Below, one piece after another: positions 1-8,882 of a stretch of DNA of 64,000 nt. A program made the position numbers and the translations under genes. The notes under the pieces are model-generated. The model had not been told where the DNA came from. It did not search any database and worked only from the letters and a program-made list of their open reading frames with translations. Where the stretch lies: NCBI RefSeq assembly GCF_030541005.1, contig NZ_JASSVM010000003.1:372001-436000 (forward strand), in the 5' to 3' direction. Source of the DNA: Marinobacter sp. SS5-14b. Its GTDB lineage: Bacteria; Pseudomonadota; Gammaproteobacteria; Pseudomonadales; Oleiphilaceae. Within the stretch, counting starts at the first letter, position 1. Each line of letters starts with the position of its first letter.

Positions 1-55
1 CTCCAGGGAGTAAGGAAGCACTATGAAGAACATCATCATTTGTCCGGAATTTGCG

Positions 56-76
56 TTACAATGTCTGACAATGTAA
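56..76. promoter_or_regulatory. Palindromic operator candidate of the dinJ-yafQ operon
   Basis: The 21 bp form an inverted repeat with arms TTACA-n-TGTC and GACA-n-TGTAA around a central T; every arm base pairs except the two n positions and the centre. It lies 17 bp before the antitoxin start. RelB/DinJ antitoxins normally repress their own operon by binding such palindromes, so this is the likely autoregulatory site. The promoter hexamers themselves are not clear. Confidence 0.6.
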
Positions 77-93
77 GACAAATGGAGCGCATC

Positions 94-378
94 ATGAAAA
101 CCGAGATGCTTAGCACCCGTATAGACCACGACACCAAGGTTGCGTTTTCGCATATTTGTGACGAGGTTGGCCTTAGCCCTTCACAGGCCATCAAGTTGTT
201 CGCCCGAGCGGTTATTAATCACGGCGGAATTCCCTTTGAGATCAAGGTGCCTCAGCCGAACGAAACGAGCACTGCTGCTATGCAGGAACTCAGGGAAGGG
301 AGGGGGCACCGCGCGGAGTCGCTGGATAGCCTTTTAGAAGAGCTCACGGATGGCAAAATCGCGCATGCACAGCCTTGA
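94..378 (+). CDS. dinJ: RelB/DinJ family antitoxin
   Basis: A 94-residue antitoxin expected to neutralise the YafQ-like toxin encoded next and to repress the operon. The N-terminal half carries the ribbon-helix-helix pattern of the family (STRIDHDTKVAF, then a helix with GLSPSQAIKLFARAV), followed by the typical GGIPFEIKVP segment and an acidic, probably flexible C-terminal toxin-binding tail. The start at 94 is chosen because an AATGGAG ribosome site lies 6-10 bp upstream and the family begins with the sequence MKTEMLSTRI; the in-frame ATG at 40 would put the operator palindrome inside the gene. It overlaps the toxin gene by 29 bp, which is usual for these pairs. Confidence 0.85.
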   Translation: MKTEMLSTRIDHDTKVAFSHICDEVGLSPSQAIKLFARAVINHGGIPFEIKVPQPNETSTAAMQELREGRGHRAESLDSLLEELTDGKIAHAQP

Positions 379-634
379 ATACTCAACCCAGTTTAAAAAA
401 GACTTCAAAAAGGTAACGAAATTGCCTATCCCCGATATTGTCGAGGTGGGCCGCATTATCTCTAAGCTGCAGCGTGATGAGCCATTGGAAGACAAGAATG
501 TCGACCATGCTCTGACTGGTAACTGGCATGGTTTCAGAGACTGTCACATCAAGCCAGATCTGGTTTTGATCTACAGAGTTGATAACGGCACGTTGCAGCT
601 GGCCAGAATTGGCAGCCATACTGAGCTTTTTTAG
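350..634 (+). CDS. yafQ: YafQ-type RelE superfamily mRNA interferase toxin
   Basis: A 94-residue toxin of the RelE fold. Members of the YafQ group cut mRNA in the ribosome and so halt translation. The sequence shows the family opening LEYSTQFKKDFKKV, the central block NWHGFRDCHIKPDLVLIYR, which holds the histidine and aspartate typical of YafQ, and the conserved ending GSHTELF with its C-terminal histidine and phenylalanine. The start at 350 lies inside dinJ; an alternative ATG at 365 would give a protein starting just before the conserved block. The pair is followed by a possible small terminator and then by an unrelated polysaccharide operon, so it is a self-contained module. Confidence 0.85.
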   Translation: MAKSRMHSLEYSTQFKKDFKKVTKLPIPDIVEVGRIISKLQRDEPLEDKNVDHALTGNWHGFRDCHIKPDLVLIYRVDNGTLQLARIGSHTELF

Positions 635-690
635 CGAAATCCTGGCCAAGAAAAGGAATGCCAATCAACTCTAGGGAATCATACGAACTC

Positions 691-716
691 AAGCGAGCAC
701 TCCCTATCTCGCTTTT
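691..716 (+). terminator. Weak hairpin after dinJ-yafQ
   Basis: AAGCGAG and CTCGCTT pair across a 10-base loop and run into TTTT. This could end the toxin-antitoxin transcript just before the polysaccharide operon. The stem is short (7 bp), so the call is tentative. Confidence 0.35.
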
Positions 717-754
717 AGCGCCATTCGAATTTTCAAACGACAAACAGAGCAACC

Positions 755-1930
755 ATGCTGAACGGACCTTTTTCCCCCTGGCCCTCGTTTTCTGAAGAAG
801 AGGCCAATGCAGTGCGCGATGTGCTTCTCTCCAATAAAGTGAATTACTGGACAGGCCAGGAGTGCCGGGAGTTCGAGCGGGAGTTTTCGCAGTTTGCGGA
901 TTCTGAATACGCCATCGCCCTGGCCAACGGTACGGTGGCGCTGGATTTGGCGTTGAAGGCGTTGGGAATTGGCGCGGGCGATGAGGTGGTGGTTACGCCG
1001 CGCACCTTCCTGGCGTCTGCCTCCAGTATCGTTACCGCCGGTGCGGTGCCGGTGTTTGCGGATGTGTGCCCGGATTCCCAGAACATTACACCGGAATCCG
1101 TGCGCCAGGTGATTACCCCCCGTACCCGCGCCATTGTGTGCGTGCACCTGGCCGGCTGGCCGTGCGATATGGACGGCTTTATGGCGCTGGCGGAGGAGTT
1201 TGGGCTATACGTTATTGAGGATTGCGCCCAGGCTCATGGTGCCCGTTATAAGGGACGATCGGTGGGCTCTATTGGCCATGTGGGCTGTTGGTCATTCTGC
1301 CAGGACAAAATCATGACCACTGGCGGCGAGGGCGGCATGGTGACCACAAATGACAAGGCTCTGTGGGCCAAGATGTGGTCTTATAAGGACCATGGTAAGA
1401 GCTGGGATGCGGTGTATGAGCGTGAGCATGAGTCAGGATTTCGCTGGTTGCACGAGAGTTTTGGTACCAATTGGCGGATGACGGAGATGCAGGGCGCCAT
1501 TGGGCGCATTCAGCTGCGGCGTATGGAAGACTGGCGTGACCGTCGGCAGGCCAATATGGATGCCATTATGGATTGCGCCAGGGGGCTTAAGGGGTTGAGA
1601 GTGCCGGAAATTCAGCCCGGCCTGGAACACGGTGCCTACAAGTGCTATTTGTTTGTAGAGCCCTCTGAACTGTCAGCCGGTTGGAGTCGAGACCGTATCA
1701 TGGATGAGATTGTTAGCCGAGGCGTGCCCTGCTTCTCGGGTTCCTGTTCTGAAATCTATCTTGAAAAGGCATTTGATAATACTGGCTGGCAGCCGAGCGA
1801 ACGCTTGCCGGTGGCCCGGGAGCTGGGGGAGACTAGCCTGATGTTTTTAGTGCACCCCACGCTGACACAGAGTGAGATCGAAAAAACCTGTGCTGTACCT
1901 ACTGCGGTGATGGCCGAAGGATCGCGTTAA
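755..1930 (+). CDS. DegT/DnrJ/EryC1 family sugar aminotransferase
   Basis: A 391-residue PLP-dependent aminotransferase of the family that aminates keto groups on nucleotide sugars. The lysine expected to bind PLP lies in WSFCQDKIMTTGGEGG, a form of the family signature FxxxKxxTTGEGG. The upstream block YAIALANGTVALDLAL and the IEDCAQAHGA motif are also typical. Its neighbour, which starts on the last base of this gene's stop codon, is a WbpM-like 4,6-dehydratase producing exactly the 4-keto sugar such an enzyme would use. The likely product is therefore a UDP-4-amino-4,6-dideoxy-HexNAc (bacillosamine or viosamine type), but the exact sugar cannot be read from sequence. An acetyltransferase partner, if there is one, would lie outside the window. 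Confidence 0.85.
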   Translation: MLNGPFSPWPSFSEEEANAVRDVLLSNKVNYWTGQECREFEREFSQFADSEYAIALANGTVALDLALKALGIGAGDEVVVTPRTFLASASSIVTAGAVPVFADVCPDSQNITPESVRQVITPRTRAIVCVHLAGWPCDMDGFMALAEEFGLYVIEDCAQAHGARYKGRSVGSIGHVGCWSFCQDKIMTTGGEGGMVTTNDKALWAKMWSYKDHGKSWDAVYEREHESGFRWLHESFGTNWRMTEMQGAIGRIQLRRMEDWRDRRQANMDAIMDCARGLKGLRVPEIQPGLEHGAYKCYLFVEPSELSAGWSRDRIMDEIVSRGVPCFSGSCSEIYLEKAFDNTGWQPSERLPVARELGETSLMFLVHPTLTQSEIEKTCAVPTAVMAEGSR

Positions 1931-3861
1931 TGTTCCAGAAATTCCTGAACTTGCCCCGTTTTCACAAGCGCCTGATTTCTGTGTTGGCGGATGTTATTGC
2001 GTTGTTTTTTGCGCTTTGGGCGGCGTTTTCGCTTCGTTTTGAGCAGCAGTTCTGGGTTCCGAACCAGGAACAAGTGGTGGTTTCTGGCTTGACGGTGGTG
2101 TTCACCATTGGCGTTTTTGTTCGCCTGGGATTGTACCGTGCGGTGGTTCGCTACCTGAGTGACCGGGCATTTCTGACGGTTATCGGCGGTGTAACGGGCT
2201 CCGCCTTGATGCTTATTGTGTTGGGCTATTGGCTTGAGGTATTGGTGCCTCGTTCCGTGCCGGTTATCTATGCCGCATTGGCGTTTATTTTTGTGTCTGG
2301 CAGCCGCATGGGGGTGCGGATGTTGGTGATGCACCCGGCCCGGCATAATAAAGAGCGAGTTGCGATTGTGGGCGCGGGTGAAACTGGGCTGCAGCTTTGC
2401 CAGGCTCTGGAGCAGGGCACGGAATACCGGCCCGTGGCGTTTATCAGTTTTCTGGAATCGAACCACCGGGCTTTGATTAACGGGGTGCCGGTATACGATG
2501 TTAACCACATTGAAAAGGCGGTCAGGTTGCACCGTGTTCAGCGCCTGCTACTGGCGCTGGATGTGGATTCTGGAGTGGATCGCAAGCGGTTACTGAAGCA
2601 ATTGGAGCCTTTGGCTATTCCTGTGCAAACCGTGCCCAGTATGGCGGAGCTGATTGCTGGGCAGAAGCGCATCAACGACATTCGGGATCTGGAAATTGAG
2701 GACCTTCTGGGTCGGGACCCGGTGCGGCCAGACAACGCTCAGGTGGCGGGCAGCTTGTACGGTAAGTCGGTGATGGTGACCGGGGCGGGCGGTTCTATAG
2801 GCTCTGAGCTCTGCCGGCAGATTATCCAGCATCGGCCCCGGGTTTTGGTACTGTTTGAGCAATCTGAGTTTTCGTTGTACAGCATTGAGCGTGAGCTGCA
2901 GGCTATTAACAGCATAGAAGGGCTTGGGGTAGAAATTCACCCTTTGCTGGGTAGCGTAACGCACCGGCGCCGTTGTGAATCGGTGATGCGTACGTTTGCC
3001 GTACAAACGGTGTACCACGCTGCGGCCTATAAGCACGTTCCGCTGGTAGAGCACAATGTTATCGAAGGTGTTCAGAACAATGTGTTCGGCACCTGGCATA
3101 CCGCAGAAGCAGCGATTGCGGCGGGTGTTGAGCGGTTTGTGCTGATTTCCACCGACAAGGCGGTTCGCCCTACGAACGTGATGGGGGCCAGTAAGCGGTT
3201 TGCGGAACTGGTGTTGCAGGGATTGGCGCAGCGGCAGTCGGGTACTGTGTTTTCTATGGTGCGATTTGGCAATGTGTTGGGGTCTTCGGGCTCTGTGGTT
3301 CCGCTATTCCGGGACCAGATTCGGGACGGCGGCCCTGTTACGGTCACTCATCCGGATATTATCCGGTATTTTATGACCATTCCTGAGGCCAGCCAGCTGG
3401 TACTTCAGGCTGGGAGCATGGGGCAGGGCGGTGAGGTTTTCGTTCTGGACATGGGGGAGCCGGTCAAAATAGCTGATCTGGCACGGAAGATGATTCACCT
3501 GATGGGGCTGGAGGAAAAGAGTGACGAGAACCCGGGCGGCGATATCGAAATTGTGTTTTCAGGGCTTCGTCCTGGTGAGAAGCTCTATGAAGAACTGTTG
3601 ATTGGCGACAATCCGCAGGGAACGACCCACCCCCGGATTATGATGGCGCGTGAGGTGTCGTTGAACTGGGCTTTGGTTGATGAGTTCCTGAACCAGCTAA
3701 GCCAGGCCAGCCAGATGTTTGACTGTGAGGCAGTGGTGGATATTTTGAAGAAGGCGCGGACGGGCTATGCGCCAAATGGGGGTGTGGTTGATTTGGTTTG
3801 GTGTGGGGTTGATCGAGAAGTGGAGGAAAAGCTTCGCGATAATGTCATGCTTCTGCGGTAG
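1930..3861 (+). CDS. wbpM: WbpM/CapD/PglF-like membrane UDP-HexNAc 4,6-dehydratase
   Basis: A 643-residue inner-membrane nucleotide-sugar dehydratase. Four hydrophobic segments fill about residues 12-135. A first Rossmann-like domain (VAIVGAGETGLQL, near residue 140) follows, then the catalytic short-chain dehydrogenase domain beginning VMVTGAGGSIGSELCRQ near residue 280. The active-site region reads NVMGASKRFAEL, with methionine where most relatives carry tyrosine, as known for the large WbpM/PglF group. The length and layout match that group well. The reaction expected is UDP-GlcNAc to the 4-keto-6-deoxy intermediate that feeds QuiNAc, FucNAc or bacillosamine synthesis. Start and stop overlap the aminotransferase gene by one base, so the two are translationally coupled. 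Confidence 0.9.
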   Translation: MFQKFLNLPRFHKRLISVLADVIALFFALWAAFSLRFEQQFWVPNQEQVVVSGLTVVFTIGVFVRLGLYRAVVRYLSDRAFLTVIGGVTGSALMLIVLGYWLEVLVPRSVPVIYAALAFIFVSGSRMGVRMLVMHPARHNKERVAIVGAGETGLQLCQALEQGTEYRPVAFISFLESNHRALINGVPVYDVNHIEKAVRLHRVQRLLLALDVDSGVDRKRLLKQLEPLAIPVQTVPSMAELIAGQKRINDIRDLEIEDLLGRDPVRPDNAQVAGSLYGKSVMVTGAGGSIGSELCRQIIQHRPRVLVLFEQSEFSLYSIERELQAINSIEGLGVEIHPLLGSVTHRRRCESVMRTFAVQTVYHAAAYKHVPLVEHNVIEGVQNNVFGTWHTAEAAIAAGVERFVLISTDKAVRPTNVMGASKRFAELVLQGLAQRQSGTVFSMVRFGNVLGSSGSVVPLFRDQIRDGGPVTVTHPDIIRYFMTIPEASQLVLQAGSMGQGGEVFVLDMGEPVKIADLARKMIHLMGLEEKSDENPGGDIEIVFSGLRPGEKLYEELLIGDNPQGTTHPRIMMAREVSLNWALVDEFLNQLSQASQMFDCEAVVDILKKARTGYAPNGGVVDLVWCGVDREVEEKLRDNVMLLR

Positions 3862-4026
3862 CAGCAGGTGTGGTGCAATGTTACGAAATGAAGCGGTTTT
3901 CATGACACTTTAACCGGCAGTTATGGTAACCTCGGGCGCCGTTTGGATAGGCAGATTTCACTTGGGTTAGGGTGGATGTTTGCGATATTCAGGCGGCGTT
4001 TTTGTTTTTAAAGTGGGTGTGGCAGC

Positions 4027-5055
4027 TTGACGACGTTGATGATGATTGGTTTTTTTCTTTTGGTTGCGGCAGCCAGCTACGCGCTTACCTACAGTTTGCG
4101 CGTTTGGGCCATTAATAAGAATGCCATGGTGCAGCCTTCTGACCGAGGCTCTCATACGGTGCCAACCCCGCACGGTGGCGGTATTGCCATCGCGATTCTG
4201 TCTCTTGCTTTGACGGTTCCTTTTGCGATTTCTAACTGGGTGCCTGATTTTTCGATGGCGGCAATGCTCACCCTGGGCCTTGTGATGCTCGCCGTTGGCG
4301 TGTGGGATGACTTTGGCGACCTGCCCGCCAAGTGGCGCTTGTGTGTGCACTTGTTAGTGGTGGTGCTTGGCATGATGGCCATTCCTGGTTTGCCGGTATT
4401 TTCCGTATTGTGGTTTGAGGTAGACAGTTCTTCCGCATTTCTGATGTGGCCATTGCTACTGCTGGGTTGGGTTTGGCTCATCAATCTTTACAATTTTATG
4501 GATGGCATTGATGGGCTGGCTGCTGTGCAGGCCATTGTGGTGCTGGGTGGAATGGCGCTCAATTTTATGATTTGGGGGCCAGACACCTGGATGTGGATTT
4601 GTTTGCTTACCTTGGCCGCGGTGCTGGGCTTTGTGATCTGGAACTGGCCCCCGGCGCGGATTTTTATGGGTGACGGCGGCAGTGGTTTTTTGGGGTTTGC
4701 CCTCGGCTTTTTGATGCTTTTGTCCGCTGCTACGACTACGGTCAGCATGTGGAGTTGGATCATTTTGTTGGCATTGTTTATTGCCGATGCGACTACCACG
4801 CTGTTAGTGCGGCTGTTGACTGGCCAGAATGTATTGCAGGCGCATCGTTCTCACGCTTATCAGAAGTTAGCTCAGCGTTTGGGCAAGCATAAACCGGTGA
4901 CTTTGGGGTATGGGGCCGTGATGCTGTTTGTGCTTTTGCCGGCTTCGTTCATGGCCAATGCTGTGCCGGGCTCCGGCTTGCTGGTGTTTTCGGTGCTGTT
5001 TTTGGTGTTTTCGGCGTGTGCGTTGAGGCTTGGGGCTGGGCGGGTGAATGGCTGA
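4027..5055 (+). CDS. wbpL: WecA/WbpL-like undecaprenyl-phosphate sugar-1-phosphate transferase
   Basis: A 342-residue polytopic membrane protein of glycosyltransferase family 4 (MraY/WecA). It should load the first sugar phosphate onto undecaprenyl phosphate and so start glycan assembly. Signature parts are visible: SHTVPTPHGGG near residue 45, the aspartate-rich loops WDDFGD and LYNFMDGIDG, and the ARIFMGDGGSGFLG motif near residue 215. About ten membrane segments are apparent. The TTG at 4027 is taken as start; ATG codons at 4039 and 4042 are alternatives, and no ribosome site is strong. It follows wbpM after 165 bp and overlaps the next gene by 8 bp. Substrate (GlcNAc, FucNAc or QuiNAc derivative) is not decidable here. 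Confidence 0.88.
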   Translation: MTTLMMIGFFLLVAAASYALTYSLRVWAINKNAMVQPSDRGSHTVPTPHGGGIAIAILSLALTVPFAISNWVPDFSMAAMLTLGLVMLAVGVWDDFGDLPAKWRLCVHLLVVVLGMMAIPGLPVFSVLWFEVDSSSAFLMWPLLLLGWVWLINLYNFMDGIDGLAAVQAIVVLGGMALNFMIWGPDTWMWICLLTLAAVLGFVIWNWPPARIFMGDGGSGFLGFALGFLMLLSAATTTVSMWSWIILLALFIADATTTLLVRLLTGQNVLQAHRSHAYQKLAQRLGKHKPVTLGYGAVMLFVLLPASFMANAVPGSGLLVFSVLFLVFSACALRLGAGRVNG

Positions 5056-6001
5056 GTTTTCTGGTCGCCAATGTTCGGCCGGTGTTGTTGCAATCACGGG
5101 TGCCTCGGGCTTTGTTGGAGCTTTCCTTTGTCAGAACCTTGAATCAGCAGGTTTTAAGGTTGTTCGCATTACTCGTCGTGGCGGTGGGGATTCGCGTGCT
5201 GTTGGTGATATTGGTTTCAACCCCGATTGGGACTCGTGCCTGAAGGGGGTGGATACCGTTGTCCATTGCGCAGCGATTGCTCATCAGCCACTAGGGGATA
5301 CACCGGAACAAAAGGATTACTTGCACCGGGTGAATTGTAGGGCTGTGAAAGACCTTGCTGATGCCTGTATTCGCTCTGGGGTATCTCGGTTATTGTTCTT
5401 GAGCAGCGTTAAGGTATATGGGGAGTCTACATCCCTTCGCCTGCCGTTTCATGAGTCGGATCAACGGTTACCTGAAGACGATTACGGGCGCAGTAAGTTT
5501 CATGCGGAGAGAACATTAGAGCACTTTGGTGAAAGTGAGCTGGATGTATGCTCTTTGCGCTTACCGCTGGTGTATGGCGTTGGTGCAAAAGCAAACTTTC
5601 GTCGTTTGCAGCGTTTGGCTGAAGCTGGATTTCCGCTGCCTTTGGCTAGTATTGATAACAGGCGCAGCCTTCTGAGTTTATTGAATCTGGGCTCTGTTGT
5701 TCGCGGTTTGTTAAACCTGAAAGCTTGGCCTTTTAATGCATTAAATGTGGCAGATCCGAGCCCGGTATCTGTGTCCGATCTTGTGCGCGGGCTCGCTGTT
5801 GCGAGCGGAACCGAAGCTCGACTGTTTCCGTTCCCGGTTCAGGTAATGAGGTGGATGGGGGCGCTGGCATCGCGCGGCGACATGGTTGAAAGAATTGTGG
5901 GTAACCTGGAAGTTTCCACAGAGCTTCTGAGAACTGAGCTGCCTGAGGTTCGCTTGATGTCGACTCAGCTGTGCATTCAGGAGATTTTTAGTGGTCAGTA
6001 A
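5048..6001 (+). CDS. NAD-dependent nucleotide-sugar epimerase/reductase
   Basis: A 317-residue extended short-chain dehydrogenase. The N-terminal Rossmann motif is ITGASGFVGAFL, the catalytic serine block is LFLSSVKVYGES, and the YxxxK pair lies in DDYGRSKFHAER. LRLPLVYG and the C-terminal NVADPSPVSVSDLV complete the picture. Genes like this sit beside wbpL and wbpM in Pseudomonas-type O-antigen loci, where they act as 4-epimerases or 4-keto reductases making UDP-FucNAc, UDP-QuiNAc or UDP-GalNAc. The position here supports supplying the sugar used by the WbpL-like transferase. It overlaps the gene before it by 8 bp and the one after it by 11 bp. Confidence 0.8.
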   Translation: MAEFSGRQCSAGVVAITGASGFVGAFLCQNLESAGFKVVRITRRGGGDSRAVGDIGFNPDWDSCLKGVDTVVHCAAIAHQPLGDTPEQKDYLHRVNCRAVKDLADACIRSGVSRLLFLSSVKVYGESTSLRLPFHESDQRLPEDDYGRSKFHAERTLEHFGESELDVCSLRLPLVYGVGAKANFRRLQRLAEAGFPLPLASIDNRRSLLSLLNLGSVVRGLLNLKAWPFNALNVADPSPVSVSDLVRGLAVASGTEARLFPFPVQVMRWMGALASRGDMVERIVGNLEVSTELLRTELPEVRLMSTQLCIQEIFSGQ

Positions 6002-6920
6002 GTCAAAGGTGTCGGTTCTTCTGTGCGCATACCATCCCCGCAGAGATTTTTTACGGGATCAGCTTGAGTCCATTGCACGACAGACGGTTGCGCCCTTCCA
6101 GTTTGTTGTTTCTGATGACAGTGCTGATAAAGAGGCGCGCAAGGAGATTGAGAGGGAGCTTTCCCTGGCCGGCCTTGATGTTGCTCGTGTTATTGATGGT
6201 CCTGGTAAGGGCTTTGCCGCGAATTTTTTGCACGTGCTGGCTTACCAAGGCTTAGCGGGTGACTACTTCGCGTTCAGTGACCAGGATGATGTTTGGCTGG
6301 AGCATAAACTCGAAGTGGCGGTAGGGGAGTTGGCCAAGCTAAATCCGGACATACCGGCTGTGTATTGCGGCCGGACTTTGTTGGTGGATGAGAGCAATGT
6401 GGACATTGGGTTGTCCACCTGCTTTCGCCGGCCTCCTACCTTTAGAAACGCACTGGTACAGAGTATTGCCGGCGGTAATACTATGGTTTTGAATCGCGCA
6501 GCCAGAGAGCTTGTGGTGTCGGCCGGACAGCCTGAGGTGGTAAGTCACGATTGGTGGGTTTACATGTTGGTGACAGGTTCCGGTGGCACTGTAATCTACG
6601 ATACTGATTCTTACATCAGGTATCGGCAGCATGAGACAAATCTTGTTGGTTCTAATACCTCTCTTCTTGACCAATTGGCACGCCTGAAAATGGTCTTTCG
6701 GAACCGCTATAAAAGTTGGAATGACATGAATTTGGACGCTTTGGTGGGTGTGCGGCATTTATTGCTTCCGGACTGTCAGAAGTGTCTGGACCTGTTTATA
6801 GCAGCAAGGTCCGGCCCGATTAGCAAAAGAGTCGTTAGCTTGAAAAAATCGGGCGTGCATCGACAAACTGCAGTTGGGTCTCTCGGGCTTCTATTCGCAA
6901 CGATTACTGGGAAAATATAG
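5991..6920 (+). CDS. Family 2 glycosyltransferase, rhamnosyltransferase-like
   Basis: A 309-residue cytoplasmic GT-A glycosyltransferase. The N-terminus shows the GT2 nucleotide-binding pattern (VSVLLCAYHPRRDFLRDQLE), a VSDDSAD block and the metal-binding FSDQDDVW motif, which is common in rhamnosyltransferases. The rml genes follow directly, so dTDP-rhamnose is a reasonable donor; this is context, not proof. The start is a GTG at 5991, chosen for the CAGGAG ribosome site 6 bases before it. The gene overlaps the epimerase gene by 11 bp, and rmlB begins just after its stop codon, suggesting one operon. Confidence 0.8.
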   Translation: MVSKSKVSVLLCAYHPRRDFLRDQLESIARQTVAPFQFVVSDDSADKEARKEIERELSLAGLDVARVIDGPGKGFAANFLHVLAYQGLAGDYFAFSDQDDVWLEHKLEVAVGELAKLNPDIPAVYCGRTLLVDESNVDIGLSTCFRRPPTFRNALVQSIAGGNTMVLNRAARELVVSAGQPEVVSHDWWVYMLVTGSGGTVIYDTDSYIRYRQHETNLVGSNTSLLDQLARLKMVFRNRYKSWNDMNLDALVGVRHLLLPDCQKCLDLFIAARSGPISKRVVSLKKSGVHRQTAVGSLGLLFATITGKI

Positions 6921-6924
6921 GTTT

Positions 6925-7983
6925 ATGAGTATTCTTGTTACCGGCGGCGCCGGCTTTATTGGAAGTAATTTTGTTCTCGATTGGCTCGCCGATTCTGAGG
7001 AAACGGTGATCAATCTTGATAAGTTGACCTATGCCGGCAACTTGCAAAACTTAGAGTCTTTGAACGGCGATGGCCGCCATGTGTTTGTTCGTGGTGATAT
7101 TGGCGACCAGGTTTTGGTCAGCCGGTTGTTGGAAGAGTACAGGCCCCGTGCGGTTCTGAATTTCGCGGCGGAAAGCCATGTGGATCGATCCATCCTTGGC
7201 CCGGATGAGTTCGTTCAAACCAATATTGTGGGCACCTTTCGTTTGCTGGAGGCTGTGCGCGCTTACTGGAACGCGCTGGACGGAGATGCGAAAACCGACT
7301 TCCGCCTGCTGCACGTATCCACGGATGAGGTCTACGGAACCCTGAACGCCAGCGAACCTGCGTTTACCGAAGAACATCAGTACCAACCCAACAGCCCCTA
7401 TTCAGCCAGCAAGGCTGCAAGCGACCACCTGGTGCGCTCGTATTTCCACACCTATGGCCTGCCGGTGGTGACGACGAACTGCTCCAACAATTACGGCCCC
7501 TACCATTTCCCGGAAAAGTTGATACCCCTGATCATCCATAACGCCTTGGCGGGCAGCGCTCTGCCTATTTATGGCGATGGTCAGCAGGTGAGGGACTGGC
7601 TGTACGTTTCCGACCACTGTGCTGCCATTCGTGCGGTGCTGGCTGGCGGAAGGCTGGGCGAAACCTACAATATTGGCGGCTGGAACGAGAAGCCGAACAT
7701 TGAAGTGGTCAGAACACTGTGCACCATTCTGGACGAGCTCAGCCCGGCTGAAACCGGGAAGTCTTACCTTGAACAAATCACGTTTGTGAAAGATCGCCCG
7801 GGCCACGACAGGCGCTACGCCATAGACGCAGGCAAAATTGAGCGTGAACTGGGCTGGAAGCCGGCTGAAACGTTTGAAACCGGTATTCGAAAAACTGTGG
7901 AGTGGTATCTGGCCAACCAGGCGTGGGTGAAGAACATTACCAGTGGTCAGTACCTCGAATGGGTAGAGGCCCAGTACTCATGA
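6925..7983 (+). CDS. rmlB: dTDP-glucose 4,6-dehydratase RmlB
   Basis: A 352-residue enzyme for the second step of dTDP-L-rhamnose synthesis: dTDP-glucose to dTDP-4-keto-6-deoxyglucose. It begins ILVTGGAGFIGSNFV and carries the invariant FAAESHVDRS, the HVSTDEVYG block with catalytic residues, and YSASKAASDHLVR with the YxxxK pair. Length is normal for the family. The start at 6925 is preferred over an in-frame ATG at 6874 because the family begins right before the glycine-rich motif and the upstream part overlaps the previous gene. Its TGA overlaps the ATG of rmlD (ATGA). Confidence 0.96.
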   Translation: MSILVTGGAGFIGSNFVLDWLADSEETVINLDKLTYAGNLQNLESLNGDGRHVFVRGDIGDQVLVSRLLEEYRPRAVLNFAAESHVDRSILGPDEFVQTNIVGTFRLLEAVRAYWNALDGDAKTDFRLLHVSTDEVYGTLNASEPAFTEEHQYQPNSPYSASKAASDHLVRSYFHTYGLPVVTTNCSNNYGPYHFPEKLIPLIIHNALAGSALPIYGDGQQVRDWLYVSDHCAAIRAVLAGGRLGETYNIGGWNEKPNIEVVRTLCTILDELSPAETGKSYLEQITFVKDRPGHDRRYAIDAGKIERELGWKPAETFETGIRKTVEWYLANQAWVKNITSGQYLEWVEAQYS

Positions 7984-8879
7984 CGGTTCTCCTGTTTGGT
8001 GCCAATGGCCAGGTCGGAACCGAACTCCGCCGCACCCTGCTGCCCCATGGGCGGCTGGTGGCACTGAGTCGCAGCGAAGTGGATTTGACCGACGCTGGCG
8101 CTATCCGTGAAGCCATCGACGCCCATGCCCCGAGCATCATTGTGAATGCGGCCGCCTACACGGCCGTCGATAAGGCAGAATCTGAGCCCGAGCTTGCCGG
8201 GGCCATCAACCGAGACGCCGTTGCGGTGATGGCGGAGGCCGCCAAAGCCAGCGGGGCTTTGCTCATTCACTACTCGACCGATTACGTGTTCGATGGCGAG
8301 GGTGTCACACCGTATGCGCCAGACGCCCCCGCCGCACCTCAAAGTGTATACGGCCAGACCAAGCTGGATGGGGAAAGAGCGATTGTGGCCAGTGGTTGCG
8401 CGCATCTGATCTTCCGCACCAGCTGGGTGTTTGCGAGCCATGGCCACAACTTCGTGAAAACCATGCTCCGCCTGGGCCAAGAGAAGCCAGGGCTCCGCGT
8501 GGTGTCGGATCAGATCGGTGCTCCCACATCCGCGGAACTGATTGCGGATGTCACGGGGCTTGCCATTTCCGGCTATCGGGCCGAACAGATAAAAACCGGT
8601 GTGTATCATTTGACGGCCGGCGGTGAGACGTCATGGTACGGCTTTGCCTCATTCGTACTACAACATGCCCGGAAGCGCGGGCTGCAACTCACGTTGAACC
8701 CGGATGCCATTGAGGCAATCCCAACGTCTGAGTTTCCAACGCCCGCGCGGAGGCCCGCTAATTCCCGCTTGGGCTGCACAACGCTCGAGCGTGCTCTGGG
8801 TATCGAGATGCCCGATTGGCGACTGCACGCAGCACGAGCCGTGGAACAACTGATTGAAATCCAGAAAGGACAAGGATAA
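7980..8879 (+). CDS. rmlD: dTDP-4-dehydrorhamnose reductase RmlD
   Basis: A 299-residue NAD(P)H-dependent reductase that completes dTDP-L-rhamnose. It has the N-terminal motif LLFGANGQVGTEL, the block NAAAYTAVDKAE, STDYVFDG, and VYGQTKLDGE with the catalytic tyrosine and lysine. The start overlaps the rmlB stop by four bases. An in-frame start at 7902 is possible but lies inside rmlB and would add a tail not seen in the family. It is followed after 3 bp by rmlA, so the locus order is rmlB-rmlD-rmlA-rmlC. Confidence 0.96.
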   Translation: MTVLLFGANGQVGTELRRTLLPHGRLVALSRSEVDLTDAGAIREAIDAHAPSIIVNAAAYTAVDKAESEPELAGAINRDAVAVMAEAAKASGALLIHYSTDYVFDGEGVTPYAPDAPAAPQSVYGQTKLDGERAIVASGCAHLIFRTSWVFASHGHNFVKTMLRLGQEKPGLRVVSDQIGAPTSAELIADVTGLAISGYRAEQIKTGVYHLTAGGETSWYGFASFVLQHARKRGLQLTLNPDAIEAIPTSEFPTPARRPANSRLGCTTLERALGIEMPDWRLHAARAVEQLIEIQKGQG

Positions 8880-8882
8880 CCC

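Noticed and set aside
6310..6330. GGCGGTAG resembles the ops/JUMPstart element of polysaccharide operons
   Set aside because: It lies inside the family 2 glycosyltransferase coding sequence, far from an operon start, and lacks the rest of the JUMPstart sequence.
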